Shown one piece after another: positions 45,083 to 53,152 of a stretch of 64,000 nt of DNA. Numbering within the stretch: the stretch's first letter is position 1; every line of letters starts with the position of its first letter. The stretch spans positions 1 to 64,000 of the forward strand of contig CACLPR010000002.1 of the NCBI GenBank assembly GCA_902608845.1, read 5' to 3'. The position numbers were made by a program, and so were the translations under genes. A model generated the notes under the pieces. The model had not been told where the DNA came from and did no database searches. It saw nothing but the letters and a program-made list of their open reading frames with translations. Source of the DNA: an uncultured Pelagibacteraceae bacterium. Lineage in GTDB: Bacteria; Pseudomonadota; Alphaproteobacteria; Pelagibacterales; Pelagibacteraceae.

Positions 45083-46183
45083 ATGAGTATCTTTAAAAGA
45101 AAAAATCTAAGTTATTTTTTGTTTAGATTAATTATATTTTTATCTTATTTTATTTTTAACCAAACTTATGCAGCAAATGTAGTTAATTATTCATTACTTC
45201 TTGGAGAGAATTCAAGTACTGTAATGTATATTTTTAGGTTTGATGATAACTCAAAAGGAGCATTTTTAGTAGAATACGGTGGTTCTAATTCTTTTAAAAA
45301 TGCACATACACTTGGACAGAATTATGGAAATTCTTACATCATGCCACCAAAATATGGTGACAATAACAAACAAGAAACATGGACAAGACTTGAATATAAA
45401 TTAAAAAACTTTCAATATAATTATGAAGTTAGAGGTAATGATCAAATTTTAGGTCTGGCTTCAAAAGAATCCATGCAATTAATCGAGAGATATATATCTA
45501 ATTATGAATCTTTCTCTTTTTCATCAAAAAATAACAATAACTTTTACAAAACTATTCTTGTACCAGCCAAAACTATATTTGACCTAAAAATTTTTTATAA
45601 AAATAATAAACGAGTTTATTGTAAAATTATTAATGAAACAGAGATAGTTAAGCACATAAATAAAGAATTAAATAAAAATTTAGTAACAATTTCTAAAGAC
45701 AATGGTTTGTTATGTAATAATAAATTTAAGGTTGAAAAACCTAAAGAGAAAACAAAAGAAAAAAATCAAACAAATAATGATCAAAAAAAATCTGATAAAG
45801 AAAACATAAAAAATAATACAAGTAAGAACAAAAAATTATCAAAGAATGATAATTATTTAAATGAATATTGGTTACATTTTGTGGTTTTATTTGTTGTAAT
45901 TTTTTTTATATTTAAAATTAATCGGTCAACAAACAAAGAAAAATTAAAAACTAGTTTATCAAAAAAGAAAAACGTTGAAAAAAAAGCTGCTAAACTAAAA
46001 AAAACTAAAATTAGAACAGATAAAAATTTGGAAAATAAAGAATTTATTAATGAAAAACTCAAAATAAAAATAAAGGAAGAAAAAAAAATTGTTAATAAAG
46101 AAAAAAAAGACAAAAATGTAATTAAAAAACAAGTAGAGAAACAAATTGATGAAAATCTTGATGATCTAGATTTTGATGTATAA
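45083..46183 (+). CDS. Bitopic envelope protein with Lys-rich cytoplasmic tail, unknown
   Basis: A 366-residue protein I do not recognise. It has a signal peptide (residues 1-30, ending T-Y-A), a periplasmic beta-rich domain (31-215), a lysine-rich linker (216-258), a membrane span (263-279), and a highly charged cytoplasmic tail (280-366) rich in K and E, probably coiled coil. It ends D-D-L-D-F-D-V, strikingly like the last residues of the Hsp70-like protein encoded 1.6 kb downstream (D-E-L-D-F-D-I-E). This could be a periplasmic sensor that contacts the cytoplasmic chaperone module. Confidence 0.7.
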   Translation: MSIFKRKNLSYFLFRLIIFLSYFIFNQTYAANVVNYSLLLGENSSTVMYIFRFDDNSKGAFLVEYGGSNSFKNAHTLGQNYGNSYIMPPKYGDNNKQETWTRLEYKLKNFQYNYEVRGNDQILGLASKESMQLIERYISNYESFSFSSKNNNNFYKTILVPAKTIFDLKIFYKNNKRVYCKIINETEIVKHINKELNKNLVTISKDNGLLCNNKFKVEKPKEKTKEKNQTNNDQKKSDKENIKNNTSKNKKLSKNDNYLNEYWLHFVVLFVVIFFIFKINRSTNKEKLKTSLSKKKNVEKKAAKLKKTKIRTDKNLENKEFINEKLKIKIKEEKKIVNKEKKDKNVIKKQVEKQIDENLDDLDFDV

Positions 46184-46196
46184 CTTTTTAAATATA

Positions 46197-47021
46197 TTAT
46201 AATTTTGTACAATAAAAATTTGACTTTAAAATTTTCTTATCAGCATTATTAATTAGATATCTCGGACTGTCGGTACCATTCATGTTGAATTCATGCAAAA
46301 ACCTCCCATCATTTGCTATAATAAAATAATTTAATGGATATTTTTTATCTTTTGGGGTCGTGGTTGAAAAAATAATATATTCATCTTTATCGACTAATAC
46401 ATAAAGTTTTTGTCTTTTAATTTCCTTATAATCAGACTCTTTTTTTATATTAGCACTTAAAAGTAACCATTTTTTTTCATTTTCTAATAATGCTGTGAAA
46501 TAAAAATTTTCGTTTTTTTTTTTACATTCAATAACCAATCTATCTTCCTCAGGTTTATTAAAACTATTTGAAGTTCTAAAAATTCTTCCGGACCACCAAA
46601 AAGTTCTAAAAATATTTATTCCAGCATTCTCTTCTAAAAATTCATTTATATCTATGTCACTTTTATCAATAACTTCGGAAAGTCGTTTACCATTCTTAAC
46701 CCCATGTAATTCTAAAAGTTTATTATGACCTGAATTCTTTAACTCGCTTACATAATTAAGATTAAAATCATTAATTTGATCTCCAAATTTTTTGCTAGTT
46801 TCACTACTTGTCATAACATTATCCGATTTATCAATACCTTTTAAATCTTCCATCTTTTTTCCCGCATCAGGAATTTCATCCGCACCTTTTTTCAAGAACT
46901 TAAATATTTGTTCAAAACTCTCTAATATTGGCTTAATGGGTATTGCGTATGAATTAGTTGTTACAAAAAATGAGAAAAAAAATATTCCTAGACATAGACC
47001 AATTTTATGTGGTTTAATCAT
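46197..47021 (-). CDS. Secreted protein of unknown family
   Basis: A 274-residue protein with a signal peptide (about residues 1-26, ending S-Y-A) and a mature part with a helical N-terminal half (27-130) and a beta-rich C-terminal half (135-274). Cysteines occur in V-I-E-C-K-K-K and in the last residues F-Y-C-T-K-L. I recognise no family. It points away from the GrpE-like gene; the starts are 19 bases apart, so both probably use overlapping promoters. Confidence 0.65.
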   Translation of the reverse strand: MIKPHKIGLCLGIFFFSFFVTTNSYAIPIKPILESFEQIFKFLKKGADEIPDAGKKMEDLKGIDKSDNVMTSSETSKKFGDQINDFNLNYVSELKNSGHNKLLELHGVKNGKRLSEVIDKSDIDINEFLEENAGINIFRTFWWSGRIFRTSNSFNKPEEDRLVIECKKKNENFYFTALLENEKKWLLLSANIKKESDYKEIKRQKLYVLVDKDEYIIFSTTTPKDKKYPLNYFIIANDGRFLHEFNMNGTDSPRYLINNADKKILKSNFYCTKL

Positions 47022-47040
47022 AAATGTTAATTGAGGTTAA

Positions 47041-47748
47041 ATGAATTTTTTATCTATTGCAAGTTACGTGGTACTAATTCTAGCTCTAATTCTATCAATA
47101 ATTTTATTTTATAAGCTTTATTTAAAAATTAAAAGTTCTGACAAAAGTAATTTTAACCTTATTGAATTTCCAAAAGAAACTAGTTCTAAAATAGAAAATT
47201 TTATAAACGAATCTAAAAAAAATAATGAAGAATTAATAAAATATTTAAATAGTCAATATAAAGATGCAAAATCAATTATAAAAGACGTAGACGAAAAAAT
47301 TGCTCCATTTGAAAAAGTTGCTAGAGAAAAAAATGATGAACTTAAGGAATACAAAAGAGGTTATGAGTATTCGAGAAATAAGTCGATACTAGATGGTATA
47401 ATTGATACGATTGTTTTCATTGAGAACGCTGAAAAAAAAATTCAATTAAATGATGATATTACAAAATCGTATTTCCAAAGCACAAAAGACAAACTTTTGA
47501 TAGTTTTAAATAATTCAGGAATAGAAATATTTACACCTAAACTAAATATTAATAGTATCGACCATCATGGTTGTGAAGTTGATGCAATCACTGAGCCAAC
47601 TAAAGACAAAGAAAAAAATAATTTAGTTCATTCAATAATTTCGAATGGTTATATGACTAAACTTAAAAATGATGAAATATTTTATCTTAAAAAAGCATTG
47701 GTAAAAATTTATGAATTTAATAATGATATAAATAAAGGAGCTAATTAA
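47041..47748 (+). CDS. Membrane-anchored GrpE-like nucleotide exchange factor
   Basis: A 235-residue protein with an N-terminal membrane span (residues 5-30) and a long coiled coil (about 45-125) leading into a C-terminal GrpE-like beta domain. The latter is supported by H-H-G-C-E-V-D-A-I-T-E-P, V-H-S-I-I-S-N-G-Y-M and L-K-K-A-L-V-K-I-Y, which resemble the end of GrpE-type factors. It directly precedes (2 bases) an Hsp70-like gene. Unlike ordinary soluble GrpE it should hold its chaperone at the membrane. The GrpE call is by pattern and context, not by search. Confidence 0.65.
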   Translation: MNFLSIASYVVLILALILSIILFYKLYLKIKSSDKSNFNLIEFPKETSSKIENFINESKKNNEELIKYLNSQYKDAKSIIKDVDEKIAPFEKVAREKNDELKEYKRGYEYSRNKSILDGIIDTIVFIENAEKKIQLNDDITKSYFQSTKDKLLIVLNNSGIEIFTPKLNINSIDHHGCEVDAITEPTKDKEKNNLVHSIISNGYMTKLKNDEIFYLKKALVKIYEFNNDINKGAN

Positions 47749-47750
47749 GT

Positions 47751-49289
47751 ATGAGTAAAATTGTAGGAATTGATCTTGGAACTACCTTTTCAGCAATCGC
47801 AATCTTAGATGATTTGGGGAACCCAGAAGTATTATCTGATCCAATAAATAACAATAGAATTACTAGATCTGCTGTATATGTTGGAAGAGAAAAAGCAATA
47901 GTGGGTGATAAAGCTATTGATGCTGCTGTAACAAATAAAAAAAATACTATTCTTGAAGTTAAAAGTGAGATGGAAAACGATGTTGTTTGGTCAACATCTA
48001 AAGGACAATGGATTGATAGAGATGGTAAAAAAGATGTTAAGGGCTATACTCCATCTCAAATATCATCTCTTATTCTCTCAAAATTAAAAGACTACACATC
48101 TGGTGTTAAAAAAGCAGTTGTTACGGTTCCAGCAATGTTTGCAGAAGCCGCAAGAGTTGCAACAATTGATGCAGCTAAATTAGCAAAGCTAGATGTCGAG
48201 TTAATTAATGAGCCAACAGCAGCAGTTCTTCATTATGCAAATCTTCCAGGAGTATCAATTAGTGGCAGAGTGTTGATATTTGATCTAGGGGGAGGTACTT
48301 TTGATATAACCATAGCAGCTGTAAAAGATAAAAAAATTGATGTTATAACATCTGTAGGCGATAAGCACTTAGGTGGAAGAAGATTTGACGAAGAAATTAT
48401 CAAAATTTTAGATAAAAAATATAAGAAAGCAAAAGGTAAAGGACTAGATGATTTAAATGATGAAAAATTATTTCTTATAGCTGAGAGAATTAAGAAAATC
48501 CTTAGCAATAAAGAAACAGCATCAGAAATTATAGAAGGTCCTAAAGGTCCACAAAAAATAGATATTACTAAAAAAGAATTTGAAAATTCTATTGATACAT
48601 ATGTTGAAAAAATAAAGATGTTAATGGAAGAAGCTTTAGAACGGGCCGATTGTAAACCGAGCAACATTCAACAAACACTTTTAGTGGGTGGGAGTACAAG
48701 AATGCCTTTTGTTAGTGAAATTATTAAAAAAATTATGAAAAAAGCACCAGTAAAGGGAGTAAATGTTGATGAGGCTGTTGCTTGTGGTGCAGCTATTTAT
48801 GCAGGTATACAAAACAAAGATGAATTAAATCCTTCTCAAAAAAAAGCAATTGCAAAAGTAGATTTACAAGACATATGCAATTTTTATATGGGAACCTTAA
48901 TGGCAACAATTGACCAAGAAAAAGATCAATGGGGAGTAGTTAATGATGTTGTAATACCAAGAGATACAAAACTTCCATGTTCAATTACAAAGAATTATGC
49001 AGTTTTACATGATGACCAAGAAACAATTGATTGCTCTGTTACACAAAGTGAGGGTGAGGAGAGCAATATAGATTTTGTGGTAGTTATAGCAAAAGAACCA
49101 CTAAAATTGTCAAAAAACGCTAAACAAGGTGACCCTGTAGAAGTTACATATTCATATGACACAAATGGAAAAATGCATTGTGTATTTCAAGAAATGAAAT
49201 CGAAAAAAAAACATGAAATGACTTTAAAACCAGATGGATCTAAAGAATTTAAAAAACTAAAAGATGAACTTGATTTTGATATAGAATAA
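47751..49289 (+). CDS. Hsp70/DnaK-like chaperone lacking the helical lid
   Basis: An ATP-driven chaperone. The nucleotide-binding domain (1-365) has I-D-L-G-T-T-F-S (7-14), V-T-V-P-A-M-F, I-N-E-P-T-A-A-V-L, D-L-G-G-G-T-F-D (178-185) and G-G-S-T-R-M-P (313-319), all as in DnaK. The substrate domain is beta-type only (about 370-500); with 512 residues against about 640 in DnaK, the alpha-helical lid is missing and the usual D-V-L-L-L-D linker is replaced by A-K-V-D-L-Q-D-I. It is thus a second, specialised Hsp70. It sits in an operon with GrpE-like, TerB and M48 genes and ends D-E-L-D-F-D-I-E. Confidence 0.9.
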   Translation: MSKIVGIDLGTTFSAIAILDDLGNPEVLSDPINNNRITRSAVYVGREKAIVGDKAIDAAVTNKKNTILEVKSEMENDVVWSTSKGQWIDRDGKKDVKGYTPSQISSLILSKLKDYTSGVKKAVVTVPAMFAEAARVATIDAAKLAKLDVELINEPTAAVLHYANLPGVSISGRVLIFDLGGGTFDITIAAVKDKKIDVITSVGDKHLGGRRFDEEIIKILDKKYKKAKGKGLDDLNDEKLFLIAERIKKILSNKETASEIIEGPKGPQKIDITKKEFENSIDTYVEKIKMLMEEALERADCKPSNIQQTLLVGGSTRMPFVSEIIKKIMKKAPVKGVNVDEAVACGAAIYAGIQNKDELNPSQKKAIAKVDLQDICNFYMGTLMATIDQEKDQWGVVNDVVIPRDTKLPCSITKNYAVLHDDQETIDCSVTQSEGEESNIDFVVVIAKEPLKLSKNAKQGDPVEVTYSYDTNGKMHCVFQEMKSKKKHEMTLKPDGSKEFKKLKDELDFDIE

Positions 49290-49290
49290 T

Positions 49291-50496
49291 ATGCTTGAAG
49301 TAGTAATAGTATGGGTTGTTTTAGCAATAGGTTGGGCCTTAATAAAAGGTGTTTTTGGAGCAATGTTTGGTGGTGGAGGTTCAAGCTCTAATCTTGAAGA
49401 AGTAGTTAAATCAAACCCGTTTTCAATAAAAATTACAAAAGGTATTCCTAAAGATACTGACTTAAAAATTAATTGTTTTAATATTGAAATGTGTGGAATG
49501 GTTAATCATCCTACTCAAGATGAAATAAAAGTTTTTCTTACAGTACAGGACATAACTGATGAAGAACCAGGACTCCCTGTTTTATCTGCACAAGCAGTTT
49601 TCTGTGAACCCAATAGTAGAGTTTTAGGTTTTTACCAGATTGTTAAAACAAGTTATGATGGATATTATCCAGACTGGGTGAAGTTTTGCTCTTTACCACT
49701 AGATTTTATTATACCACCTCACAAAGGATCAAGAAAACTTAAATTTATACTTTTAGCTTGTGATTACGACACAGAATTGGAAAGAGGCGTGGTTACAGAT
49801 ACTTCAAAAGTAAAACATTTTGCTTCTAAAGAAGTTAATTTTAGTTTTAAGGAACCAGGTTATATGGATGAAGTAAAAAACAAAGATAAAGTTGAAGAAT
49901 TGTCAATTAAACTAGGGATGTGTATGGCTGCAGCTGATGGTCATTTAGATCAAAAGGAGTTAAATGTAGTTAAAGATTGGGCAAGGAATGTAACGAATCT
50001 ACTTGATAATGATATTAAAAAAGAGAGAAATAAATTTTTTTCTAAATTGATTAAGGAATCATATATTGCAGCAAAAAAAAGAGATATCTCATTATCTAAA
50101 TTAGTTGATGAGTTTAATAATATTGCCTCAAAATCTCAAAAATATACAGCTATGCAGCTAATGTTAGATATAGCAAGTGCTGATGGGCGACTTAGCAAGA
50201 CAGAAGATCAGTTAATAAATAAAATTGCAAAAACAACTGGAGTAAATCTTAATACATTTAAAGAAATGAAAGATAAAGTTATTGCAAATGTTGACGAATT
50301 AGAAATTTCTGAAAAACCATCTGAAGAGAGCTTTGGGCTTACTGATGAAATGGAAGATATTGAAAAATGTAAACTATTAAGAAAAGAATATACTAAATGG
50401 AATGCTCAAACTAATCACAGGGAAGTTAAGAAAAAAAAAAGAGCTAAAGAAATGGTAAAAATTATAGCGGATATGCGTAAGCAGTATAATTGTTAA
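49291..50496 (+). CDS. Membrane-anchored TerB-domain protein with J-domain-like tail
   Basis: A 401-residue protein: N-terminal membrane span (2-25) with a glycine-rich hinge, a beta-rich domain (about 45-185), a helical TerB domain (about 205-330) with its two symmetric acidic motifs A-A-A-D-G-H-L-D-Q-K-E and I-A-S-A-D-G-R-L-S-K-T-E, and a C-terminal helical pair (350-401; C-K-L-L-R-K-E-Y-T-K-W-N then K-R-A-K-E-M-V-K-I-I-A). The last resembles helices II and III of a J domain but lacks HPD. The order anchor-TerB-J recalls DjlA. One base separates it from the Hsp70-like gene. Confidence 0.75.
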   Translation: MLEVVIVWVVLAIGWALIKGVFGAMFGGGGSSSNLEEVVKSNPFSIKITKGIPKDTDLKINCFNIEMCGMVNHPTQDEIKVFLTVQDITDEEPGLPVLSAQAVFCEPNSRVLGFYQIVKTSYDGYYPDWVKFCSLPLDFIIPPHKGSRKLKFILLACDYDTELERGVVTDTSKVKHFASKEVNFSFKEPGYMDEVKNKDKVEELSIKLGMCMAAADGHLDQKELNVVKDWARNVTNLLDNDIKKERNKFFSKLIKESYIAAKKRDISLSKLVDEFNNIASKSQKYTAMQLMLDIASADGRLSKTEDQLINKIAKTTGVNLNTFKEMKDKVIANVDELEISEKPSEESFGLTDEMEDIEKCKLLRKEYTKWNAQTNHREVKKKKRAKEMVKIIADMRKQYNC

Positions 50497-51620
50497 TGGA
50501 CCATTTCGATAAATACAAATTTAAAAGTGATAATCCTAATGAATTTGGAATAGATTTAAAAAAATTTAAAAAAAATGAAATTTTAGATGAAAGTCATTTA
50601 TCTAATTTACTATCTCATTCAATAAGAATTTCTAAGGATATTTTACCATCTGTTTCTCAATCAATTGATGCAGTTATAGAAAAGTTGGATATTAAAAATG
50701 AATTTGATTTCTTTGTTACGTCAGACAATTATCAAGCCAACGCTTCTTGCAGTCTTATGTCTCCATTCTCAAAACCATTTATTATTTTAACTTCTAAATT
50801 AATTGAGCTATTAAGTGAAAAAGAGCTTGAATTTGTTATAGGTCATGAAGTGGCACATTATATTTACCAACACTCATTGTATCCAAATCATCAAAATGAG
50901 GAAAATAGGAACTTGAGGTTAAATATATTGAATTTAAGTAGGGCAGCAGAAATTAGTGCTGATAGGATAGGTATTTTGGCATGTGGAGATTTGGAGGCTG
51001 CTCTAAGAGCTAATATTAAACTAACATCTGGTTTAAGTGATAAATATTTAAATTTTAAATTTTCAGCTTATTTAGATCAGCTAAGAGAAATTGAAACAAT
51101 TGGTAAGAGTAATAACCAATTGTGGAGCACTCATCCTAGTTTTTTAATTAGGATGCAAGCATTAATATGGTTTTCAATGACCAATGAGTATAACGAATTC
51201 TTTAAAACTAAAAAGAAAGGCACATACAACATCGCAGAAATTGATGAAAAAATTGAAAATTCTAAACAAAAAATGATAGGTAACGAAATTGAAACGTCAA
51301 ATCAAGAAATAATTAACAGAGCTTTTATGTGGGGTTCCTTGAACCTTTATTTAAGTGACAAGAAATTTACTAAATACGAACAAGAAGAATTTAAGAAAGC
51401 ATTTGGTGATGATGCAAAAAAAGCAATATCACTGATAAAAATTACAGATAAAAATATGCTTCAAAAAAAAGTAGAATCATCTTTTTTAGAGGCATCAAAA
51501 ATGCTTAAAACGAATAAAAGTAAATTGATCGATAAATTAAAAAATGTTTCTAATAATATAGAAGGTGACGCAAGTAAAAAAAAAAAGGTTTTAAAAGAAT
51601 TAATTAAATTTTTAAATTAA
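50496..51620 (+). CDS. M48-family zinc metallopeptidase, soluble
   Basis: A 374-residue peptidase with the zinc motif H117-E118-V-A-H121 and the third ligand in A-A-E152-I-S-A-D, the E-x3-D pattern of M48 enzymes (HtpX, Oma1, Ste24). I see no membrane spans or signal peptide, unlike HtpX, so it is probably cytoplasmic or peripheral. I chose the ATG at 50496, which overlaps the stop of the TerB gene (TAATG), over a TTG at 50490. The C-terminal 120 residues are lysine-rich and helical. Its link to the Hsp70 module suggests degradation of chaperone clients. Confidence 0.88.
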   Translation: MDHFDKYKFKSDNPNEFGIDLKKFKKNEILDESHLSNLLSHSIRISKDILPSVSQSIDAVIEKLDIKNEFDFFVTSDNYQANASCSLMSPFSKPFIILTSKLIELLSEKELEFVIGHEVAHYIYQHSLYPNHQNEENRNLRLNILNLSRAAEISADRIGILACGDLEAALRANIKLTSGLSDKYLNFKFSAYLDQLREIETIGKSNNQLWSTHPSFLIRMQALIWFSMTNEYNEFFKTKKKGTYNIAEIDEKIENSKQKMIGNEIETSNQEIINRAFMWGSLNLYLSDKKFTKYEQEEFKKAFGDDAKKAISLIKITDKNMLQKKVESSFLEASKMLKTNKSKLIDKLKNVSNNIEGDASKKKKVLKELIKFLN

Positions 51621-53152
51621 TAACTAGTTTTAAACATTGCCCAACTAAGAGCATTTATAGTATTTTCAGGAACAACGTTTATATTTAGGAGTATTATAAT
51701 AAATACAATTAAAAAGTAAGACAAAATACCAAATCTTTTACTGTAATATGAAATTAGATTTTCTATTTTATTTTTGTTCTTAGACTTACTTAATTGAAAC
51801 GATATAATTGCAAGTATGTTTGGAGCCGCAGCATATACATATGAAGTAAGTATAATCCAATCCATCACAGTTAAATAATTAAGTTTAGGAAGTTCGTTAT
51901 CAATAACAAAATTATATGCAATTAATGAAAGAAGACATACAATTGTAATAGTAAGTTTTGATTCTATTTCCTTTCTGTCGACCCAAACAGAAGACCAGCA
52001 GACAAATAGTATTAACATTATTGGAAGAATAATTTTGAAAATATAATAAAAAGATTGTCTTTCTATCTCAAATTCAATTGTGCCTTCATTAAATATCAGA
52101 TTACCAAGATCTATTTTGTTTTGAACAGAAATTTTGCTGTCTATAATTTTCCATCCGGGAATCGAATTTTCCTCAGTAAGTTTTAAAATTCTATAACTTA
52201 TGTCGCTAAATTCAAAATAATTTTCCTCAAAATCATCCATATCAATTAGATGTATTTTTATTTTTTGCTTATCAAAAGGAAATGATAAAAGATTAAATTT
52301 ATTTCTTACACTCCAGGTTCCAGTGGTGTTGCCTACGATATTTAATGTAAGCTCTTCATCTTCAGCAGTAAAATATAAATCAACTGTATCATAAATTAAA
52401 TTTTGATCCTCTGATAATAAATTTTCAAAAGCAAGATTTTCTCCAGGATAGATTAATCTGTAATTTTCTGCTAAATCTTGTGGTATATCCATACAATCAT
52501 CTGAATTCCATTTTCCATCTTTAAATTCTGCTAAATATTTTTTTGCTAGATCTACAACAGGAAATATATTATTGTCGTAGTATTCTTTTCTTAAACTGAT
52601 TGTAGATGAAAACGTGACAACCGAATTAACAATATCTATGTCATTTATTGATTCTAAAGCAAAATCTACAATGTTATAGGTTCTTTCATACTCAACACGT
52701 TTTAAGGAGACTTCTTTTATTTTTTTATCTCTTTCATACACTAAATTAATAGTATCCTTATTTGGTGAATAAATTAATTCCTTAATAGTTTGATCATCCA
52801 AGGTATTAAAATTTTTTCCATCAATAGCAATTAATATGTCGTTTTTTTTAAAATAATTTAAATAAGGTGGATGAGAAATTAACCCAATATAAGGATAGCC
52901 TCTTTTATCTCTTCTTATTTTAGATAAAAAACTTGTATCTTTTAAATCTAATGTTGCTGGAGGGTCATAATTGAATGCAATGCCAAAATCATTAAACTCA
53001 TCCACAACATCCCATCTGAACTCTGGGTTATCTTTAGACTCTAATGTTAATGCTTCTAAAAAATCATAACAAGATGGAGATAAAGAATGACTAGTTTTTG
53101 AAACTGAAGCAACAAATAGCAAAATAAAAAAAATATATCTTAATTTTATCAT
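51617..53152 (-). CDS. PDZ domain fused to a pentameric ligand-gated ion channel
   Basis: A 511-residue protein with a signal peptide (1-23), a PDZ-like domain (about 85-153, with D-I-L-I-A-I-D-G and V-Y-E-R-D-K), then a Cys-loop-superfamily channel. The extracellular beta-sandwich (160-367) has W281 and the family motif F-P-F-D-K-Q (291-296) but no loop cysteines, as in bacterial members. Four spans follow: M1 368-386 (with I-L-P), M2 397-418, M3 429-452 and M4 475-494. The M2-M3 loop N-E-L-P-K-L-N-Y-L-T-V-M-D is very like that of ELIC. It overlaps the prsW stop and ends tail-to-tail with the M48 gene. Confidence 0.88.
   Translation of the reverse strand: MIKLRYIFFILLFVASVSKTSHSLSPSCYDFLEALTLESKDNPEFRWDVVDEFNDFGIAFNYDPPATLDLKDTSFLSKIRRDKRGYPYIGLISHPPYLNYFKKNDILIAIDGKNFNTLDDQTIKELIYSPNKDTINLVYERDKKIKEVSLKRVEYERTYNIVDFALESINDIDIVNSVVTFSSTISLRKEYYDNNIFPVVDLAKKYLAEFKDGKWNSDDCMDIPQDLAENYRLIYPGENLAFENLLSEDQNLIYDTVDLYFTAEDEELTLNIVGNTTGTWSVRNKFNLLSFPFDKQKIKIHLIDMDDFEENYFEFSDISYRILKLTEENSIPGWKIIDSKISVQNKIDLGNLIFNEGTIEFEIERQSFYYIFKIILPIMLILFVCWSSVWVDRKEIESKLTITIVCLLSLIAYNFVIDNELPKLNYLTVMDWIILTSYVYAAAPNILAIISFQLSKSKNKNKIENLISYYSKRFGILSYFLIVFIIILLNINVVPENTINALSWAMFKTSY

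Noticed and set aside
45853-46212. 119-residue minus-strand frame, Phe/Leu/Ser-rich, membrane-like
   Set aside because: It is the antisense shadow of the lysine-rich tail of the plus-strand bitopic protein; AAA/AAG runs read backward give F and L.
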